Below, piece after piece: positions 18,591 to 27,977 of a stretch of DNA of 64,000 nucleotides (positions are counted from its first letter, which is position 1; each line of letters begins with the position of its first letter). The notes beneath the pieces were generated by a model. The model was not told where the DNA came from. It did not search any database and saw only the letters and a list, made by a program, of their open reading frames with translations. Location of the stretch: positions 1-64,000 of the forward strand of contig JAGAZO010000001.1 of assembly GCA_017940005.1 (NCBI GenBank), written 5' to 3'. This DNA is from Treponema sp. Lineage in GTDB: Bacteria > Spirochaetota > Spirochaetia > Treponematales > Treponemataceae. Both the position numbers and the translations under genes were made by a program.

Positions 18591-18807
18591 ACTTTGACAA
18601 AACAACAATAAACATACTGATATATAATCCATACACACAATGTAATTCTTTACTATACAATAAATTAATATGTACAAACAAAGAAAAACAACTTATATGC
18701 TGCACAAAGCATTTTTTTGAATTTTATGCATGTCACGGCTATTTTTACTCAACTTGTTAAAATATAGCAAAAAATGAGTCTTTTTGATACAGTTTTACAA
18801 GCGTACA
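18591..18807. other. AT-rich spacer between chemoreceptor and sigma genes
   Basis: About 217 bp of AT-rich sequence after the chemoreceptor stop (minus strand) and before the sigma promoter. It could hold enhancer-type activator sites for the sigma-54 promoter, but I see no clear inverted repeat or T-run terminator. Confidence 0.4.
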
Positions 18808-20688
18808 TTATACGGCTTTCAACGTAAATTTGCCAATTTCGTCAGTGAGCCGCTGCATATTCTCTCTATTTGTTGAAGATGCCTCGTCAACGTTGTGCAC
18901 TGAATTGACAATTGTTTTTGTTCCGCTCAGCATTTCTCCCATCGCATTGCTTATCTCTTCTGTGACATTTGAAAGCACATCCATCTCAGATGCAATCTGC
19001 TGTCCGCCAGAAGCAAGCTCTGCTGAACTCGTTTCAACTACACTATTCGCTGCTTTTATTATTTTGATAGACTCGAGTACTTGCGCGCTTCCAGCAGCTT
19101 GTTCCTGCATTGCAGCCATAACGCTTGCATTTTGCATGGCGACAGAACTCGCAAGCTTATAAATTATGTCAAACTCATCTTTTACTTGCATTGTTCCTTT
19201 TGAAACGGCTTGTATCGCTTTTTGAAGTGCATCAAGCTGCATCGCAATGTCCTTTCCCTGGGTATTCGACTGCTCTGCAAGCTTTCTAATTTCGTCAGCT
19301 ACAACAGCAAAACCTTTGCCGGCTTCTCCCGCATGAGCTGCTTCAATAGCAGCATTCATAGCGAGCAAGTTTGTCTGCTCTGCAATCATTTGAATAATCG
19401 TGCTCGCCTCAAGCAAGCCATCAGATTTTTCGAGGATATTATGCGCCTCATCTACAGACTGTTCAACTGCTGCCCGTCCTTTTTCTGACTCTCCGCTTAA
19501 ATCGTTGACTGCATCTTCATTTTTCTTGAGAATCTCAGTGACCGAACGCACATTCGCAACCATTTCCTCAACAGCTGTTGAAGATGTTGCAACGCCTTCA
19601 GTTTCGCGCGCAATGCTATTGCCAAGCTCTTGAATACGCGAAACCATGCTTTTCACTGTAGCTTGTGTCTCTTCGACACCTGCCGCTTGATTCACAATAC
19701 GCGTTTTCACCGAGTCGATATTCGAGACAATTTGTGCAATGCTCGCAGACATTTCGGTAGCATTATCGGACAAATCTTCTGCAGAGCCAACTGAAACAGC
19801 AACAGAATCAGTGATTGCACGAAGCAAACGTCTTGTTGTATTATAAAACTGATTTAAGTCTGTCATGAGCATACCAAAATCATCTCTGCTCGTAACAATA
19901 ATGCTTTTTTGCGTATAGTCATTTTTTGCAAGATTTGCTGTAAACGCAGACATCACTTCAATGCGTTTTTTCATGTCGCGCATGAGCAAATAGGAATCGA
20001 GTACGACCGCAAGACTTCCCACTGCAATAATTGGAGAAACTTTTGCAAGAACCAGTGAAATTATGCTCATTTCCGTATTTACGCTGCAAAACACCGGCGC
20101 AATCGCCAAAATGATGAGTCCCGCAAATGCATAGCCTGTGACAGCTATATTACGCGACAATACAGTAAGCGTTATGTATTCTTTTCGCAATGGCAAATTG
20201 TGAATATGGTGCTCCATACTCTGCATAAAAACAACATATGGGCACAATGCAAATAAAAACGTATTGCCAAGACACACAAATATGATGGGGAGCAGCTCAT
20301 ACTGTATGCGCATAATACGGCACGTCAAAATAAAAAGTAAAATGGTAAACACGCCAGTCATGTTTCCTGCAATAATCGCTATGATTTCAAAACGTTTTAC
20401 CGCATGATTCACTAATTCAACTGATTGCTGAGAGCCATCGTATTTTCCAATTTTCTTTGTGTATGTAAAATACAACAGTATCGGTATGCAAATACTGAAC
20501 AGCGCAAAACCTATCCCATAAACTGGAGACAAAACAATGCGAATATAATCCTCACCGGTAAATCCATTTACAAAAACAAGGAGTGGGCCATGCATCACTG
20601 CGGGCAATAAAAAAGTTGCAAAGAAAAATACTGTTGCTTTTATAGGAAATTTTTCAATCAATCGAAAAGAACCGGTCGTCTCACTCAT
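18808..20688 (-). CDS. Methyl-accepting chemotaxis protein
   Basis: 626-aa chemoreceptor. The N-terminal half has about six hydrophobic segments and no large periplasmic domain, so sensing is probably within the membrane. A HAMP-like stretch ([17 protein letters not shown]) leads to the signalling hairpin with the conserved tip [20 protein letters not shown] and [13 protein letters not shown], which docks CheA/CheW. The start at 20688 has GGGAGG 6 nt upstream; a more upstream start would run through that ribosome site. Monocistronic between rpsU and the sigma gene. Confidence 0.9.
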   Translation of the reverse strand: MSETTGSFRLIEKFPIKATVFFFATFLLPAVMHGPLLVFVNGFTGEDYIRIVLSPVYGIGFALFSICIPILLYFTYTKKIGKYDGSQQSVELVNHAVKRFEIIAIIAGNMTGVFTILLFILTCRIMRIQYELLPIIFVCLGNTFLFALCPYVVFMQSMEHHIHNLPLRKEYITLTVLSRNIAVTGYAFAGLIILAIAPVFCSVNTEMSIISLVLAKVSPIIAVGSLAVVLDSYLLMRDMKKRIEVMSAFTANLAKNDYTQKSIIVTSRDDFGMLMTDLNQFYNTTRRLLRAITDSVAVSVGSAEDLSDNATEMSASIAQIVSNIDSVKTRIVNQAAGVEETQATVKSMVSRIQELGNSIARETEGVATSSTAVEEMVANVRSVTEILKKNEDAVNDLSGESEKGRAAVEQSVDEAHNILEKSDGLLEASTIIQMIAEQTNLLAMNAAIEAAHAGEAGKGFAVVADEIRKLAEQSNTQGKDIAMQLDALQKAIQAVSKGTMQVKDEFDIIYKLASSVAMQNASVMAAMQEQAAGSAQVLESIKIIKAANSVVETSSAELASGGQQIASEMDVLSNVTEEISNAMGEMLSGTKTIVNSVHNVDEASSTNRENMQRLTDEIGKFTLKAV

Positions 20689-20833
20689 CATAAACCTCCC
20701 GTTATCTACCAATATAGTAAAATCATAGGTTACATTAAAAACAATTTTTATAAAAATACAATCTTAATTATACTACATTCTCGGTACAAATTCTTATTAT
20801 ATCAATTTTTGATTTGTTATTTTTAAAATAATT

Positions 20834-20876
20834 AAAACAAGTGCGAGCCATTTATATACAGCTTCACACTTGTTTT
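20834..20876 (-). terminator. rpsU terminator
   Basis: AAAACAAGTG and CACTTGTTTT form a perfect 10-bp stem around a 23-nt loop, just beyond the rpsU stop. A/T runs at both stem bases allow termination on either strand. Confidence 0.6.
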
Positions 20877-20893
20877 AAAAAGCACGTATTGCA

Positions 20894-21106
20894 TTAATAC
20901 GCAGGTTTGGAGTCACGTTTGAGATGTGTTTTTTTCAAAAGCTTACGCTGGGCAGCTTTGTTTTTACGATTTAAAATAGTAGAAGGTTTTTCATAGTATT
21001 CACGTTTTTTGTATTCGCGGATGATGCCCTCTTTTTCTACCATTCTTTTAAAACGTTTAATAGCTTTTTCAAGATTCTCTGAATCATCGACAGAAATCGT
21101 TGCCAA
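20894..21106 (-). CDS. rpsU: 30S ribosomal protein S21
   Basis: 70-aa basic protein with S21 features: [34 protein letters not shown] and a lysine-rich C-terminus. It binds the small subunit near the anti-Shine-Dalgarno region and aids initiation. The start is inferred as TTG at 21106: GAGGTG lies 6 nt upstream and this gives the usual S21 length of about 70 residues, while the in-frame GTG at 21115 has no ribosome site. Its own promoter is at 21149-21177. Confidence 0.85.
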   Translation of the reverse strand: MATISVDDSENLEKAIKRFKRMVEKEGIIREYKKREYYEKPSTILNRKNKAAQRKLLKKTHLKRDSKPAY

Positions 21107-21148
21107 ATTTTTCACCTCATTCAAACCGAAATATCGGGTAAGGTGTAT

Positions 21149-21177
21149 AGTGTAGTACAAATTTTATGTTTATGCAA
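21149..21177 (-). promoter_or_regulatory. rpsU promoter
   Basis: On the minus strand TTGCAT (21177-21172), 17-bp spacer, TACACT (21154-21149). It lies immediately downstream of the hairpin that probably ends the XRE operon. Confidence 0.6.
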
Positions 21178-21179
21178 GA

Positions 21180-21252
21180 GCACAAAAAATCCGAGCAGTG
21201 CGCCACCCGCAGCGAGCGCGCCGCGCGAAGCTTCGAGCGGGATTTTTTGTGC
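21180..21252. terminator. Long hairpin with 13-bp closing stem, copy 1 of a duplicated element
   Basis: GCACAAAAAATCC (21180-21192) pairs perfectly with GGATTTTTTGTGC (21240-21252), enclosing a GC-rich core with further pairing (CGAAGCTTCG). The A/T runs give a terminator on either strand. A 61-bp core is repeated at 21298-21358. Confidence 0.65.
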
Positions 21253-21264
21253 GTCTCAATAGCG

Positions 21265-21284
21265 AAAATCGCGTGAGCGATTTT
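21265..21284 (-). terminator. Short terminator hairpin
   Basis: AAAATCGC, 4-nt loop, GCGATTTT: a perfect 8-bp stem between the two copies of the longer hairpin. Confidence 0.5.
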
Positions 21285-21297
21285 TACATGCATTGAC

Positions 21298-21358
21298 AAA
21301 AAATCCGAGCAGTGCACCACCCGCAGCGAGCGCGCCGCGCGAAGCTTCGAGCGGGATT
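21298..21358. repeat. Second copy of the 61-bp hairpin core
   Basis: Nearly identical to 21186-21246 (one or two differences, such as GTGCACC for GTGCGCC), but it lacks the 13-bp closing stem on the XRE-gene side. It directly follows the XRE-cupin gene stop, so it is probably part of its terminator. Confidence 0.7.
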
Positions 21359-21371
21359 CTTATGCAAGTAG

Positions 21372-21983
21372 TTATCGCTCAAATCGTTGTGGCGGCGTGA
21401 CTATCCAAATCGCTTCAACGGTAGCCTTTGTCTTATTTTCTATCATATGCGACGTACCTGCGGGAAAAGAAACGCTGTCGCCTGTATTAAGTTCGTATTC
21501 ATTTTTTTCATATTTGAGCACAGCCTTGCCTTTTGTGATTATGCCGTATTCATGACCGATGTGGCCATAGGAACCACGATGTGTATGAGAACCTGCAGGA
21601 ATTGTTATTACATATGCTTCAAGCGCTTGCTCCGTTTCCGTCCCAACAGTGCGCGCAATTTCTTCATACATCACATCATCTTCAGCAATCGTCCTGCGCT
21701 CTCCTGCACGAATTATTTTTACCGGCCGCTCCCGACGATATTCATCAAATAAAAACTCAAGATTTATATCAAGTGCATCGGCAAGTGCAAGCAACGTATC
21801 GATTGCAGGCGACACACGGTTACGCTCAATTTGGGAAACGAGACTTTCGCTTACTCCTGCTTTTTCCGCCACAACTTTTAGTGTAAGCCCCTTGTGCTCT
21901 CGCACTTTGCGTAACTTTTCACCGAAATGATACGGCACGCGTTTTTTTTCTTTTTTTTCTACATCATTTTGTTGACGTAACAT
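21372..21983 (-). CDS. XRE-type HTH / cupin transcriptional regulator
   Basis: 203 aa: N-terminal lambda-repressor-like HTH (LRKVREHKGLTLKVVAEKAG, VSESLVSQIERNRVSP) followed by a cupin-2 barrel (ITIPAGSHTHRGSYGHIGHE, LNTGDSVSFPAGTSHMIEN). The histidines of the cupin could bind metal. Such regulators often control amino-acid, polyamine or aldehyde metabolism after sensing a small ligand; the ligand is unknown here. The start has GGAGGAG 7-8 nt upstream and overlaps the preceding gene by 20 bp, so both are coupled. Confidence 0.85.
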   Translation of the reverse strand: MLRQQNDVEKKEKKRVPYHFGEKLRKVREHKGLTLKVVAEKAGVSESLVSQIERNRVSPAIDTLLALADALDINLEFLFDEYRRERPVKIIRAGERRTIAEDDVMYEEIARTVGTETEQALEAYVITIPAGSHTHRGSYGHIGHEYGIITKGKAVLKYEKNEYELNTGDSVSFPAGTSHMIENKTKATVEAIWIVTPPQRFER

Positions 21984-23055
21984 ACTCTTTCTCCTCCTCT
22001 TTCTGCTCCGTAACAAATTGGATAAAATAGTCTTCGAGAGTTTTATGCGGACCAGGAAGCTTCATTCGCGCGCGGGCACGAGCATCATCACGTCGGACAG
22101 TGTACAGCGAATAAAAATCGCGATAATCAAGTCCTGCATCCGCTTTCACATGCTCACCGATAAATTGAGAAACTTCATCTCGCCCGATTGCAGCAATACC
22201 TTTTGTTTTCAATATTGCACGAAGCTTTTTTATTTGCTCATAAGAAATGCCGAAAAGGAATTCCTCCATAGCTTGCGATACACCTTCATCACCAAGCTTT
22301 TGCTTAATAAATTGCAACCACTGCTCATCAAGCTGCATTGAAATAAGCAACAGCTCGCTCGTTCCCATCATCGTACCGAACGCAGGCGCAAGTTTCCGCC
22401 GCGCGCTCCACACTGTACGCAAAATGGGAGCAACAACTTCAATCCGCTCATCCGTGCGGTATTGCCACAACATGAGCAGGGAATAGCCCCATTGACGACG
22501 AAATCGATTCGGCAAGGTTGCATCGCTAATTAAGTTTAGATACACATCTTCTGCGAGCAGTGAAAACATCATCATGATAGCTTCAAGCTCAAGCGCATCA
22601 GAAAGCGCAACGGGCGTTTTTATGCGCCTGCTTTGTTTTGACAGCGAAGAAAACGTATGCATCTTTGCCACAAGAAATCCTTTTCCTAAACTCGCTTTTG
22701 ACGGAAGCTGCAACGTTGTATCTCCCGCATCCCGATGCTCTATGAGCGAATCGATGAGCGACTCAGGCGTGCGCATGCCGCCGGGTAAATCATGCTGCTC
22801 GAGCAGCGAAGGGAATATTGCTATTGCCGACGCAAGATTTTTTAAATCGCTTAACCTGTCTTTGATGATTGCGACGCGCTCAACATCTTCCTCTTGCAAA
22901 TAGACAAACAATTCGTCAATCAATTTTTTTTGCTTGGGTGTAAGGATGACTATGCAACCGTCGCCTTTGCTCCGCGTGATATTATCAGTATCATAAAAAG
23001 GAGCGAGTTTATTAAAAGAAACTTTTTGTTCTGCGTCAATTTCCGTTTTCATCAT
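21964..23055 (-). CDS. Conserved hypothetical protein, soluble
   Basis: 363 aa, not recognised. No signal peptide or membrane helix; mostly helical, with an acidic N-terminal half (TPKQKKLIDELFVYLQEEDV) and a hydrophobic central part (LELEAIMMMFSLLAEDVYL). Its start overlaps the stop of the TPR lipoprotein gene and its end overlaps the XRE gene, so the three form one operon. It may be a spirochaete-specific family; no catalytic motif is evident. Confidence 0.7.
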   Translation of the reverse strand: MMKTEIDAEQKVSFNKLAPFYDTDNITRSKGDGCIVILTPKQKKLIDELFVYLQEEDVERVAIIKDRLSDLKNLASAIAIFPSLLEQHDLPGGMRTPESLIDSLIEHRDAGDTTLQLPSKASLGKGFLVAKMHTFSSLSKQSRRIKTPVALSDALELEAIMMMFSLLAEDVYLNLISDATLPNRFRRQWGYSLLMLWQYRTDERIEVVAPILRTVWSARRKLAPAFGTMMGTSELLLISMQLDEQWLQFIKQKLGDEGVSQAMEEFLFGISYEQIKKLRAILKTKGIAAIGRDEVSQFIGEHVKADAGLDYRDFYSLYTVRRDDARARARMKLPGPHKTLEDYFIQFVTEQKEEEKEYVTSTK

Positions 23056-23510
23056 TGCACCGAATCAGTCTGCATTGATTCAAATTGCATATCGTCTATG
23101 TCTGGCTTTATTTCAGCCAACTTTGTTGTCGGCAGATATTTTTCAGGGATTTTTACCATTTCAATTTGCGACAACTTGTTAAAAGCGCCAGGAAGCACTC
23201 CCGGCTGCGTCGACTCATACAAAGTGAGCAACTCTTTGAACGCAGCATACGCCTTGTCATATTTTTTCTGTTTCATGTATAAGTGACCAAGCTCATACTT
23301 TGCTTCAACGTATATACTTGTATCTGTACCGTATCGCGAAATTACTGTGTGATAATATATTTCTGAATTTTTATACTGCGCATTTCCATACGCATTCTGA
23401 CCGAGCTGGATAAGCTGTGCCGCAGACAAATCATCGGGTATATCTTTTACTGTGCGACATGACAAAAAAAGAACAGCAAAAAATACCATGCATAGAGTAA
23501 GCTTTTTCAT
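23052..23510 (-). CDS. Small TPR-like lipoprotein
   Basis: 152 aa. Lipoprotein signal MKKLTLCMVFFAVLFLSC; mature part contains TPR-type helices (LIQLGQNAYGNAQYKNSEIY; AKYELGHLYMKQKKYDKAYA). It resembles short BamD/YbgF-type outer-membrane assembly accessories but is too short for a confident assignment. The start at 23510 is chosen from the signal peptide and from a promoter whose -10 box ends 6 nt before this ATG; no Shine-Dalgarno is present. First gene of the operon leading to the XRE regulator. Confidence 0.75.
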   Translation of the reverse strand: MKKLTLCMVFFAVLFLSCRTVKDIPDDLSAAQLIQLGQNAYGNAQYKNSEIYYHTVISRYGTDTSIYVEAKYELGHLYMKQKKYDKAYAAFKELLTLYESTQPGVLPGAFNKLSQIEMVKIPEKYLPTTKLAEIKPDIDDMQFESMQTDSVQ

Positions 23511-23516
23511 ACAATC

Positions 23517-23545
23517 AGTGTACAGCGAGATGCATAAAAAAACAA
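23517..23545 (-). promoter_or_regulatory. Promoter of TPR lipoprotein operon, leaderless geometry
   Basis: TTGTTT (23545-23540), 17-bp spacer, TACACT (23522-23517), 6 nt, ATG. It is divergent from the pilZ promoter. Confidence 0.55.
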
Positions 23546-23569
23546 GCATAAAACACGCAATTTTAGTAC

Positions 23570-23598
23570 TTGTCTCTCTCCAGAAAAACCAATATTAT
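23570..23598 (+). promoter_or_regulatory. pilZ promoter, leaderless geometry
   Basis: TTGTCT (23570-23575), 17-bp spacer, TATTAT (23593-23598), 6 nt, ATG at 23605. No Shine-Dalgarno. Confidence 0.6.
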
Positions 23599-23604
23599 TG
23601 ATAT

Positions 23605-24561
23605 ATGGCAATTGCTACCAACCAACAAATAGCAAACTATTACGATTTTTACCGCGATACAGAAATCATCTTTTCTCGTGAAATTTTGCGCGTGCTCCGT
23701 GTAGATCCGCGCCAAATATACATAAAATGCAATGGAGCGCAATGGCCATGTATCGTCAACTCTACCTCTTTCCAAATGGCAAAAATAATTCTCGGCACAA
23801 AAGGCGGCGCGTTCGCTCAAGTAACACAAGAAAATGTTCCGCCTGTAAGTTTGCGCTTTTGTTTTATCGAGCAAGGAAACGAAAAACTGAGCTTTTTTAT
23901 CTCTGGTAAAGTCACAGAAGTAACGCCATACTTGAACTCAAAAGAGCTTGCAATCCTCACGCTTTCGTTCACACAGCGCCCGCCTGACGATTTTATTTTA
24001 AAGCTCGGCTCTGTTATTGAGGCAAATGTCAATTTTGCACAGCGCAAGGAAGACCGTATCATCATCACGAAAGATGCAAAATACCGACTTGGCATAGAAA
24101 GAGAAGAAGTTGTCATATTCGTGCAGAATGTACCACGCAAATGCATCCTGCGCGATTTGTCATTTTCAGGAGCAAAAGTTGTCCTGCTTGGGTTGCCAAA
24201 ATTTGTGCAGAATAAAGAAATCACGCTGCGCATTCAATTCACTGACCCGTATGAAACGGTAGATATAAAAGGCTCCGTCCTCTCCGCAGACTTTATCGAA
24301 GGGCGCAAAGACATTGTCACTGCAAGCATCAAATTTAACGAAACGGAAGTGCCGATTGCATACAAGATACACATCAACAATTACATTATGATGAGCAAAA
24401 AGAGTTTACTTGAAATATCTGAACACGCGCAGCAAAAAGCAACAATGCAGACGCAAGAAACAACAAAATCCGCCCAAGCAGTAACAACTGATGTGGGAAA
24501 AACGCTGCCTGCACAAAGCGAATTCCCGCTGCAAGACAACGAGGTGAACGCACAAACATGA
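23605..24561 (+). CDS. PilZ-domain protein, probable c-di-GMP receptor
   Basis: 318 aa. N-terminal YcgR/PilZN-like beta region, then a PilZ domain with arginines ahead of ILRDLSFSGAKVVL, which matches the D/NxSxxG signature for c-di-GMP binding. The upstream RxxxR is represented by QRKEDR or VPRKCILR; which one is used is unclear. Residues after about 275 are low complexity (Gln/Thr/Ala). PilZ proteins in treponemes have been linked to motility and virulence. It overlaps the TPR gene by 4 bp (ATGA), so the two are co-translated. Confidence 0.8.
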   Translation: MAIATNQQIANYYDFYRDTEIIFSREILRVLRVDPRQIYIKCNGAQWPCIVNSTSFQMAKIILGTKGGAFAQVTQENVPPVSLRFCFIEQGNEKLSFFISGKVTEVTPYLNSKELAILTLSFTQRPPDDFILKLGSVIEANVNFAQRKEDRIIITKDAKYRLGIEREEVVIFVQNVPRKCILRDLSFSGAKVVLLGLPKFVQNKEITLRIQFTDPYETVDIKGSVLSADFIEGRKDIVTASIKFNETEVPIAYKIHINNYIMMSKKSLLEISEHAQQKATMQTQETTKSAQAVTTDVGKTLPAQSEFPLQDNEVNAQT

Positions 24562-25709
24562 ATCCTGCAAATCCGCTCGATACCATTTATTATATCAAAC
24601 TGCCTGAAAACTTTTCTCTCTCTCGCGACACGCTGCACATCGATCCCGCAATTCCGCTTCCCGTACAAAAAAAAGACAGAGACGCGCCAGGTTCATTCAA
24701 AGTTGAAGAGCTCTCGCAAGAACAAATTCTGGCAGGAATTCTCACCGTGCTCGCATACGACAAGCACAATGAGCATAGCGCATACTATCGCTCGCTTTTA
24801 CTCAAAGCGCGTCCGAATATAAAAAAAGAACTTTCTGAAACTGCAATTCTAAAAGCAAAAAATGAAGATTGGGACATTGCAGAGGAAATATTTTCTGCGC
24901 TACTCGGTCTCGATCCTGATGATATGACCACTGTGCTCAACACTGCGCTCTTTTTTGATGAGCGTGCAAACTCATACCGCCGTTCAAATCTCAATGAAGA
25001 CGCTGACGCGTACGACAACGACGCGCTTGAATACTATAAAACAGCGATGAGCGCAGAGCCAGCGCTTCCTGAAGCTTTTTTCAATGCAGGTTTTTTTTAT
25101 TTAAAACAGCACAATTATCGCGACGCAAAAGATTGTTTTGAAACATACATTGCGCTCACATGCGACATTGACGACGACAAGCTCGGTACAAACGGCATAT
25201 ACAAAAAAGAGCGCGCGCAAGAGATAATCAACAACATCAATTCGCAGAACATGGACGACGCGCATTTTAAGGCGGCATACGATTTGATTTCGTCGGGTCA
25301 AGAAGAGAAAGGTCTTGAAGAGATTCGCCAGTTCATTCAATCAAATCAAAAAGTATGGAACGCGTGGTTTATGCTCGGTTGGGGACTGCGCAGGCTTGGA
25401 CGGTATGCAGATGCACAACAAGCGTTCCTCGAGTCGCTTGCATGTCCTGGCGGAGACAGCAACAGCGACACGTACAACGAGCTTGCAATCTGCCTCATGG
25501 AGCAGCAGAATCTCGGAGAAGCAAAAAACGCACTCAAAAAAGCGCTGTCGCTTGAAAGTGAAAATACAAAGATTATTTCAAATTTGGGTTTTCTCGCGCT
25601 CAAAGAAGGCAATGTTGCAGAAGCACAGAAATATTTTACCGTTGTTCTCGAATTTGACCCAAACGATAAAATTGCGCGAGCAGAGCTAGAACGTCTCGAG
25701 CAGTTGTAA
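24558..25709 (+). CDS. Cytoplasmic TPR protein
   Basis: 383 aa without signal peptide. Several TPR motifs: AEEIFSALLGLDPDD, ALPEAFFNAGFFYLKQHNYR, VWNAWFMLGWGLRRLGRYAD, TYNELAICLMEQQNLGEA and KIISNLGFLALKEGNVAEAQ. It is probably a scaffold or partner of the PilZ protein with which it is translationally coupled. It converges with the DUF192 gene with only 2 bp between stops, so terminators would have to lie inside coding sequence. Confidence 0.75.
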   Translation: MNPANPLDTIYYIKLPENFSLSRDTLHIDPAIPLPVQKKDRDAPGSFKVEELSQEQILAGILTVLAYDKHNEHSAYYRSLLLKARPNIKKELSETAILKAKNEDWDIAEEIFSALLGLDPDDMTTVLNTALFFDERANSYRRSNLNEDADAYDNDALEYYKTAMSAEPALPEAFFNAGFFYLKQHNYRDAKDCFETYIALTCDIDDDKLGTNGIYKKERAQEIINNINSQNMDDAHFKAAYDLISSGQEEKGLEEIRQFIQSNQKVWNAWFMLGWGLRRLGRYADAQQAFLESLACPGGDSNSDTYNELAICLMEQQNLGEAKNALKKALSLESENTKIISNLGFLALKEGNVAEAQKYFTVVLEFDPNDKIARAELERLEQL

Positions 25710-25711
25710 TG

Positions 25712-26221
25712 CTACTCTGCCCGTACATCAAAATCAAGCACAAGCTCGTCGTCTATTGATATGTTCATTTTTTCAAACCAGCCCTGCGGCACTTCAAGCG
25801 CATATCGGACGCTCACTGTACTGTTTACGTTTGCAAGGCTGAACGGAGTCATATTGAATATATCACGTATTCTGCCATGTGCATCGATAAATGCAATCGA
25901 AAGCGCATGCGGCGTGTCTTTCATCCAAAATGAAAGACGCTGATCGCGATCAAACAAAAAAAGCATTCCCGTACCGTCAGGAATTTTTTTGCGCCGCATG
26001 AAACCGTTTGCGCGTTCTTCATCAGTTCGCGCCATCTCTGCCTTTATGCGCACAGTACTGTTGTCGTTGCGAATAAGTGTGAGCGTCCGCGTTTCAAGTT
26101 TTTTTGTACACGAAAAAAGCGGCAATGCAAGCACAATTATAAAAAATGATGCGACGAATTTAGTAATTATTAATGCGGCGGGAAAATGGCGGCACAAAGC
26201 AGACGAATGTTGTTTCATCAA
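25712..26221 (-). CDS. DUF192 lipoprotein
   Basis: 169 aa. Signal ending LPLFSC; mature domain has the DUF192 pattern: VRIKAEMARTDEERANGFMR, GTGMLFLFDRDQRLSFWMKD, TPHALSIAFIDAHGRI and YALEVPQGWFEK. DUF192 proteins are small extracytoplasmic beta proteins of unknown function. The start overlaps the stop of the upstream gene (ATGA). Third gene of the cNMP operon. Confidence 0.8.
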   Translation of the reverse strand: MMKQHSSALCRHFPAALIITKFVASFFIIVLALPLFSCTKKLETRTLTLIRNDNSTVRIKAEMARTDEERANGFMRRKKIPDGTGMLFLFDRDQRLSFWMKDTPHALSIAFIDAHGRIRDIFNMTPFSLANVNSTVSVRYALEVPQGWFEKMNISIDDELVLDFDVRAE

Positions 26222-26760
26222 AGTTCATCCAAAAACATTTCACGAGTCATTTCAGTGCCCGAAAGCGGCACGAGGGAAGCGGCATTCACTTCGCCAAACA
26301 CGTTGTTGTCCACGTATTTAAGGGCAAGCGGTCGCTCAAGCGTCATCGTTATGCTGTCTGTTCTCCATTCTGATTTTTCAGGAGAGAGCGACGATGGATT
26401 GCCATATTTTTCGCACAGCGTGCTGAAGATGCTGTAATGATCCATGCGCTCGCGATTTACATTGATGATGATTATGTAGAGCTTTTCATTGTAGAATTGA
26501 AAGTAGCACCGCTCGAGAAATGAATTGACGTGACCTGCCGCTGTATCTGTCTCAATGAGTACGCGGTTTTCTCCGGGAAGCAGCGACACATCTCTGTCTC
26601 CGTGGTAACCGAACTCGCTATTTTTTTTGAGTTTTTCTTTTACTTCGTCGAGCGTCATGCCGAGCTCAATACCGCCGTAGCCGCGCGGAAGCGGCGCTTG
26701 CGCAAAGCAAAAAAAGGCGGCGAGCAATAAAAGCGAAATTGCTGCGATTATGCGTTTCAT
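26218..26760 (-). CDS. Periplasmic protein with BamE/SmpA-like motif
   Basis: 180 aa with a cleavable signal peptide (LLLLAAFFCFAQA). The segment GYGGIELGMTLDEVKEKLKK resembles the turn-helix seen in SmpA/OmlA (BamE-like) folds; the rest is alpha/beta without catalytic motif. It begins 2 bp after the cNMP protein stop and overlaps the DUF192 gene by 4 bp. The function is unknown; an envelope role is inferred from export and operon partners. Confidence 0.65.
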   Translation of the reverse strand: MKRIIAAISLLLLAAFFCFAQAPLPRGYGGIELGMTLDEVKEKLKKNSEFGYHGDRDVSLLPGENRVLIETDTAAGHVNSFLERCYFQFYNEKLYIIIINVNRERMDHYSIFSTLCEKYGNPSSLSPEKSEWRTDSITMTLERPLALKYVDNNVFGEVNAASLVPLSGTEMTREMFLDEL

Positions 26761-26762
26761 AG

Positions 26763-27947
26763 CTACACACTCTGCTTGCGGTAGAATGCAGCTTGTTTGA
26801 CAAGCTCCATGCAGTCTGGCACGAGTATTTTTCCATTTACAAAACGTACATGCGAATCAGATTGCAAACGCAAGAGGCTTTCCGCCTGTTGCTCTTTTGG
26901 AATGCCGCACATGTTTGCCAAGTCATACGGCGTCAAATCAGTTTGGTACTGCACATTTGCTTGCATAAAATTGAGCTTCGTCTTTTCAACTTGCAATGCA
27001 AGCATGTCGATGAGCTTGTGGAGCAAATCCTTTAAGTTCGCGTTGTCAAGCTGACGGGACATAGACCACAACCTGTCTGCAAGCATAGTGGTTAAGCGTG
27101 AGATAAGCTGCGGTTGTGTCGCCACCATTAAGTCAAAGTTCTGCCTGTTCACTACCATAAGCTTGCACTGCTCATGCGCGATTGCGCTTGCAGAGCGCGG
27201 TTTATTTTCGAGCAGCGCCATTTCGCCAAACATGTCTCCTTTTTTAAGCATGGCGAGCGTCACCTCATTGCCATCGACAACTTTTGAAATTTTCACCTGT
27301 CCGTCTTGAATGATGAACATGTCTGAACCACTCTGGCTCTCAGAAAAAATCATTGTGCCTTTCGGATAGACGCGCAGTAAATCTGGCGTTGACTCAAAAA
27401 ATACTGCATGCGTGCGCGCTTTTAAAACAATAAAGCGCGACTTTGCTTTTTCTGCATTTGCGCCGCGCGGACATGCTTTCAGATATTGATAGTATGCGTA
27501 TATTGCAATGTCAGAAAAACCAGATTTATCGTAAAAATCTGCAACGTCGAACATGTGCTCAGGCGTGTCTGCGACAACGTTATTGAGTGTGAGCTTTGTG
27601 AGCGTTTCGTTCATAGAGCGCATGCTGTTTGCAAAAGTGCGGATAATTTTCATGGCAACAGGCGTATTGCGCAAAATGAGCTCGGGATACTGATCGCGGC
27701 GCACTGAAATGCCGGTAACATCAGTAATGGCAATCACTGTTTCAATCTGAGAGTGTCCCGACATACACGGAATAACACCGATAAAGTCTCCCGGTCCAAG
27801 TATTTTCATAGGGCCGCCAGCCGTATCGGTGGCTCTGAAAGCGCGCACATTGCCGCTTTGAATGATGAAAAAACGATCGCTTTCTGCCTTTCCCTCTACG
27901 ACGAGATACGAGCCTTTTCTGAAATTAACAAATGATAACTGGAGCAA
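26763..27947 (-). CDS. Protein with two cyclic-nucleotide-binding-type domains
   Basis: 394 aa. Two cNMP/CRP sensor folds: residues about 1-110 (GSYLVVEGKAESDRFFIIQS, GDFIGVIPCMSG) and about 185-300 (KGTMIFSESQSGSDMFIIQD, GDMFGEMALLENKPRSASAI, the second with a good PBC-like FGEMALL motif). The C-terminal helical region could form a winged-helix (DLANMCGIPKEQQAESLLRL), as in Crp/Fnr regulators, but this is uncertain. The start is TTG at 27947 with GGTGA upstream, driven by a near-consensus promoter. First gene of a three-gene operon. Confidence 0.8.
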   Translation of the reverse strand: MLQLSFVNFRKGSYLVVEGKAESDRFFIIQSGNVRAFRATDTAGGPMKILGPGDFIGVIPCMSGHSQIETVIAITDVTGISVRRDQYPELILRNTPVAMKIIRTFANSMRSMNETLTKLTLNNVVADTPEHMFDVADFYDKSGFSDIAIYAYYQYLKACPRGANAEKAKSRFIVLKARTHAVFFESTPDLLRVYPKGTMIFSESQSGSDMFIIQDGQVKISKVVDGNEVTLAMLKKGDMFGEMALLENKPRSASAIAHEQCKLMVVNRQNFDLMVATQPQLISRLTTMLADRLWSMSRQLDNANLKDLLHKLIDMLALQVEKTKLNFMQANVQYQTDLTPYDLANMCGIPKEQQAESLLRLQSDSHVRFVNGKILVPDCMELVKQAAFYRKQSV

Positions 27948-27977
27948 TTCGTTTCACCGTTCCTTGCTTATGAATAG

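Noticed and set aside
25709-25712. Missing terminator between convergent TPR and DUF192 genes as a novel feature
   Set aside because: Stops are 2 bp apart, so termination must occur inside coding sequence, but this is common in compact genomes and no hairpin was evident to discuss.
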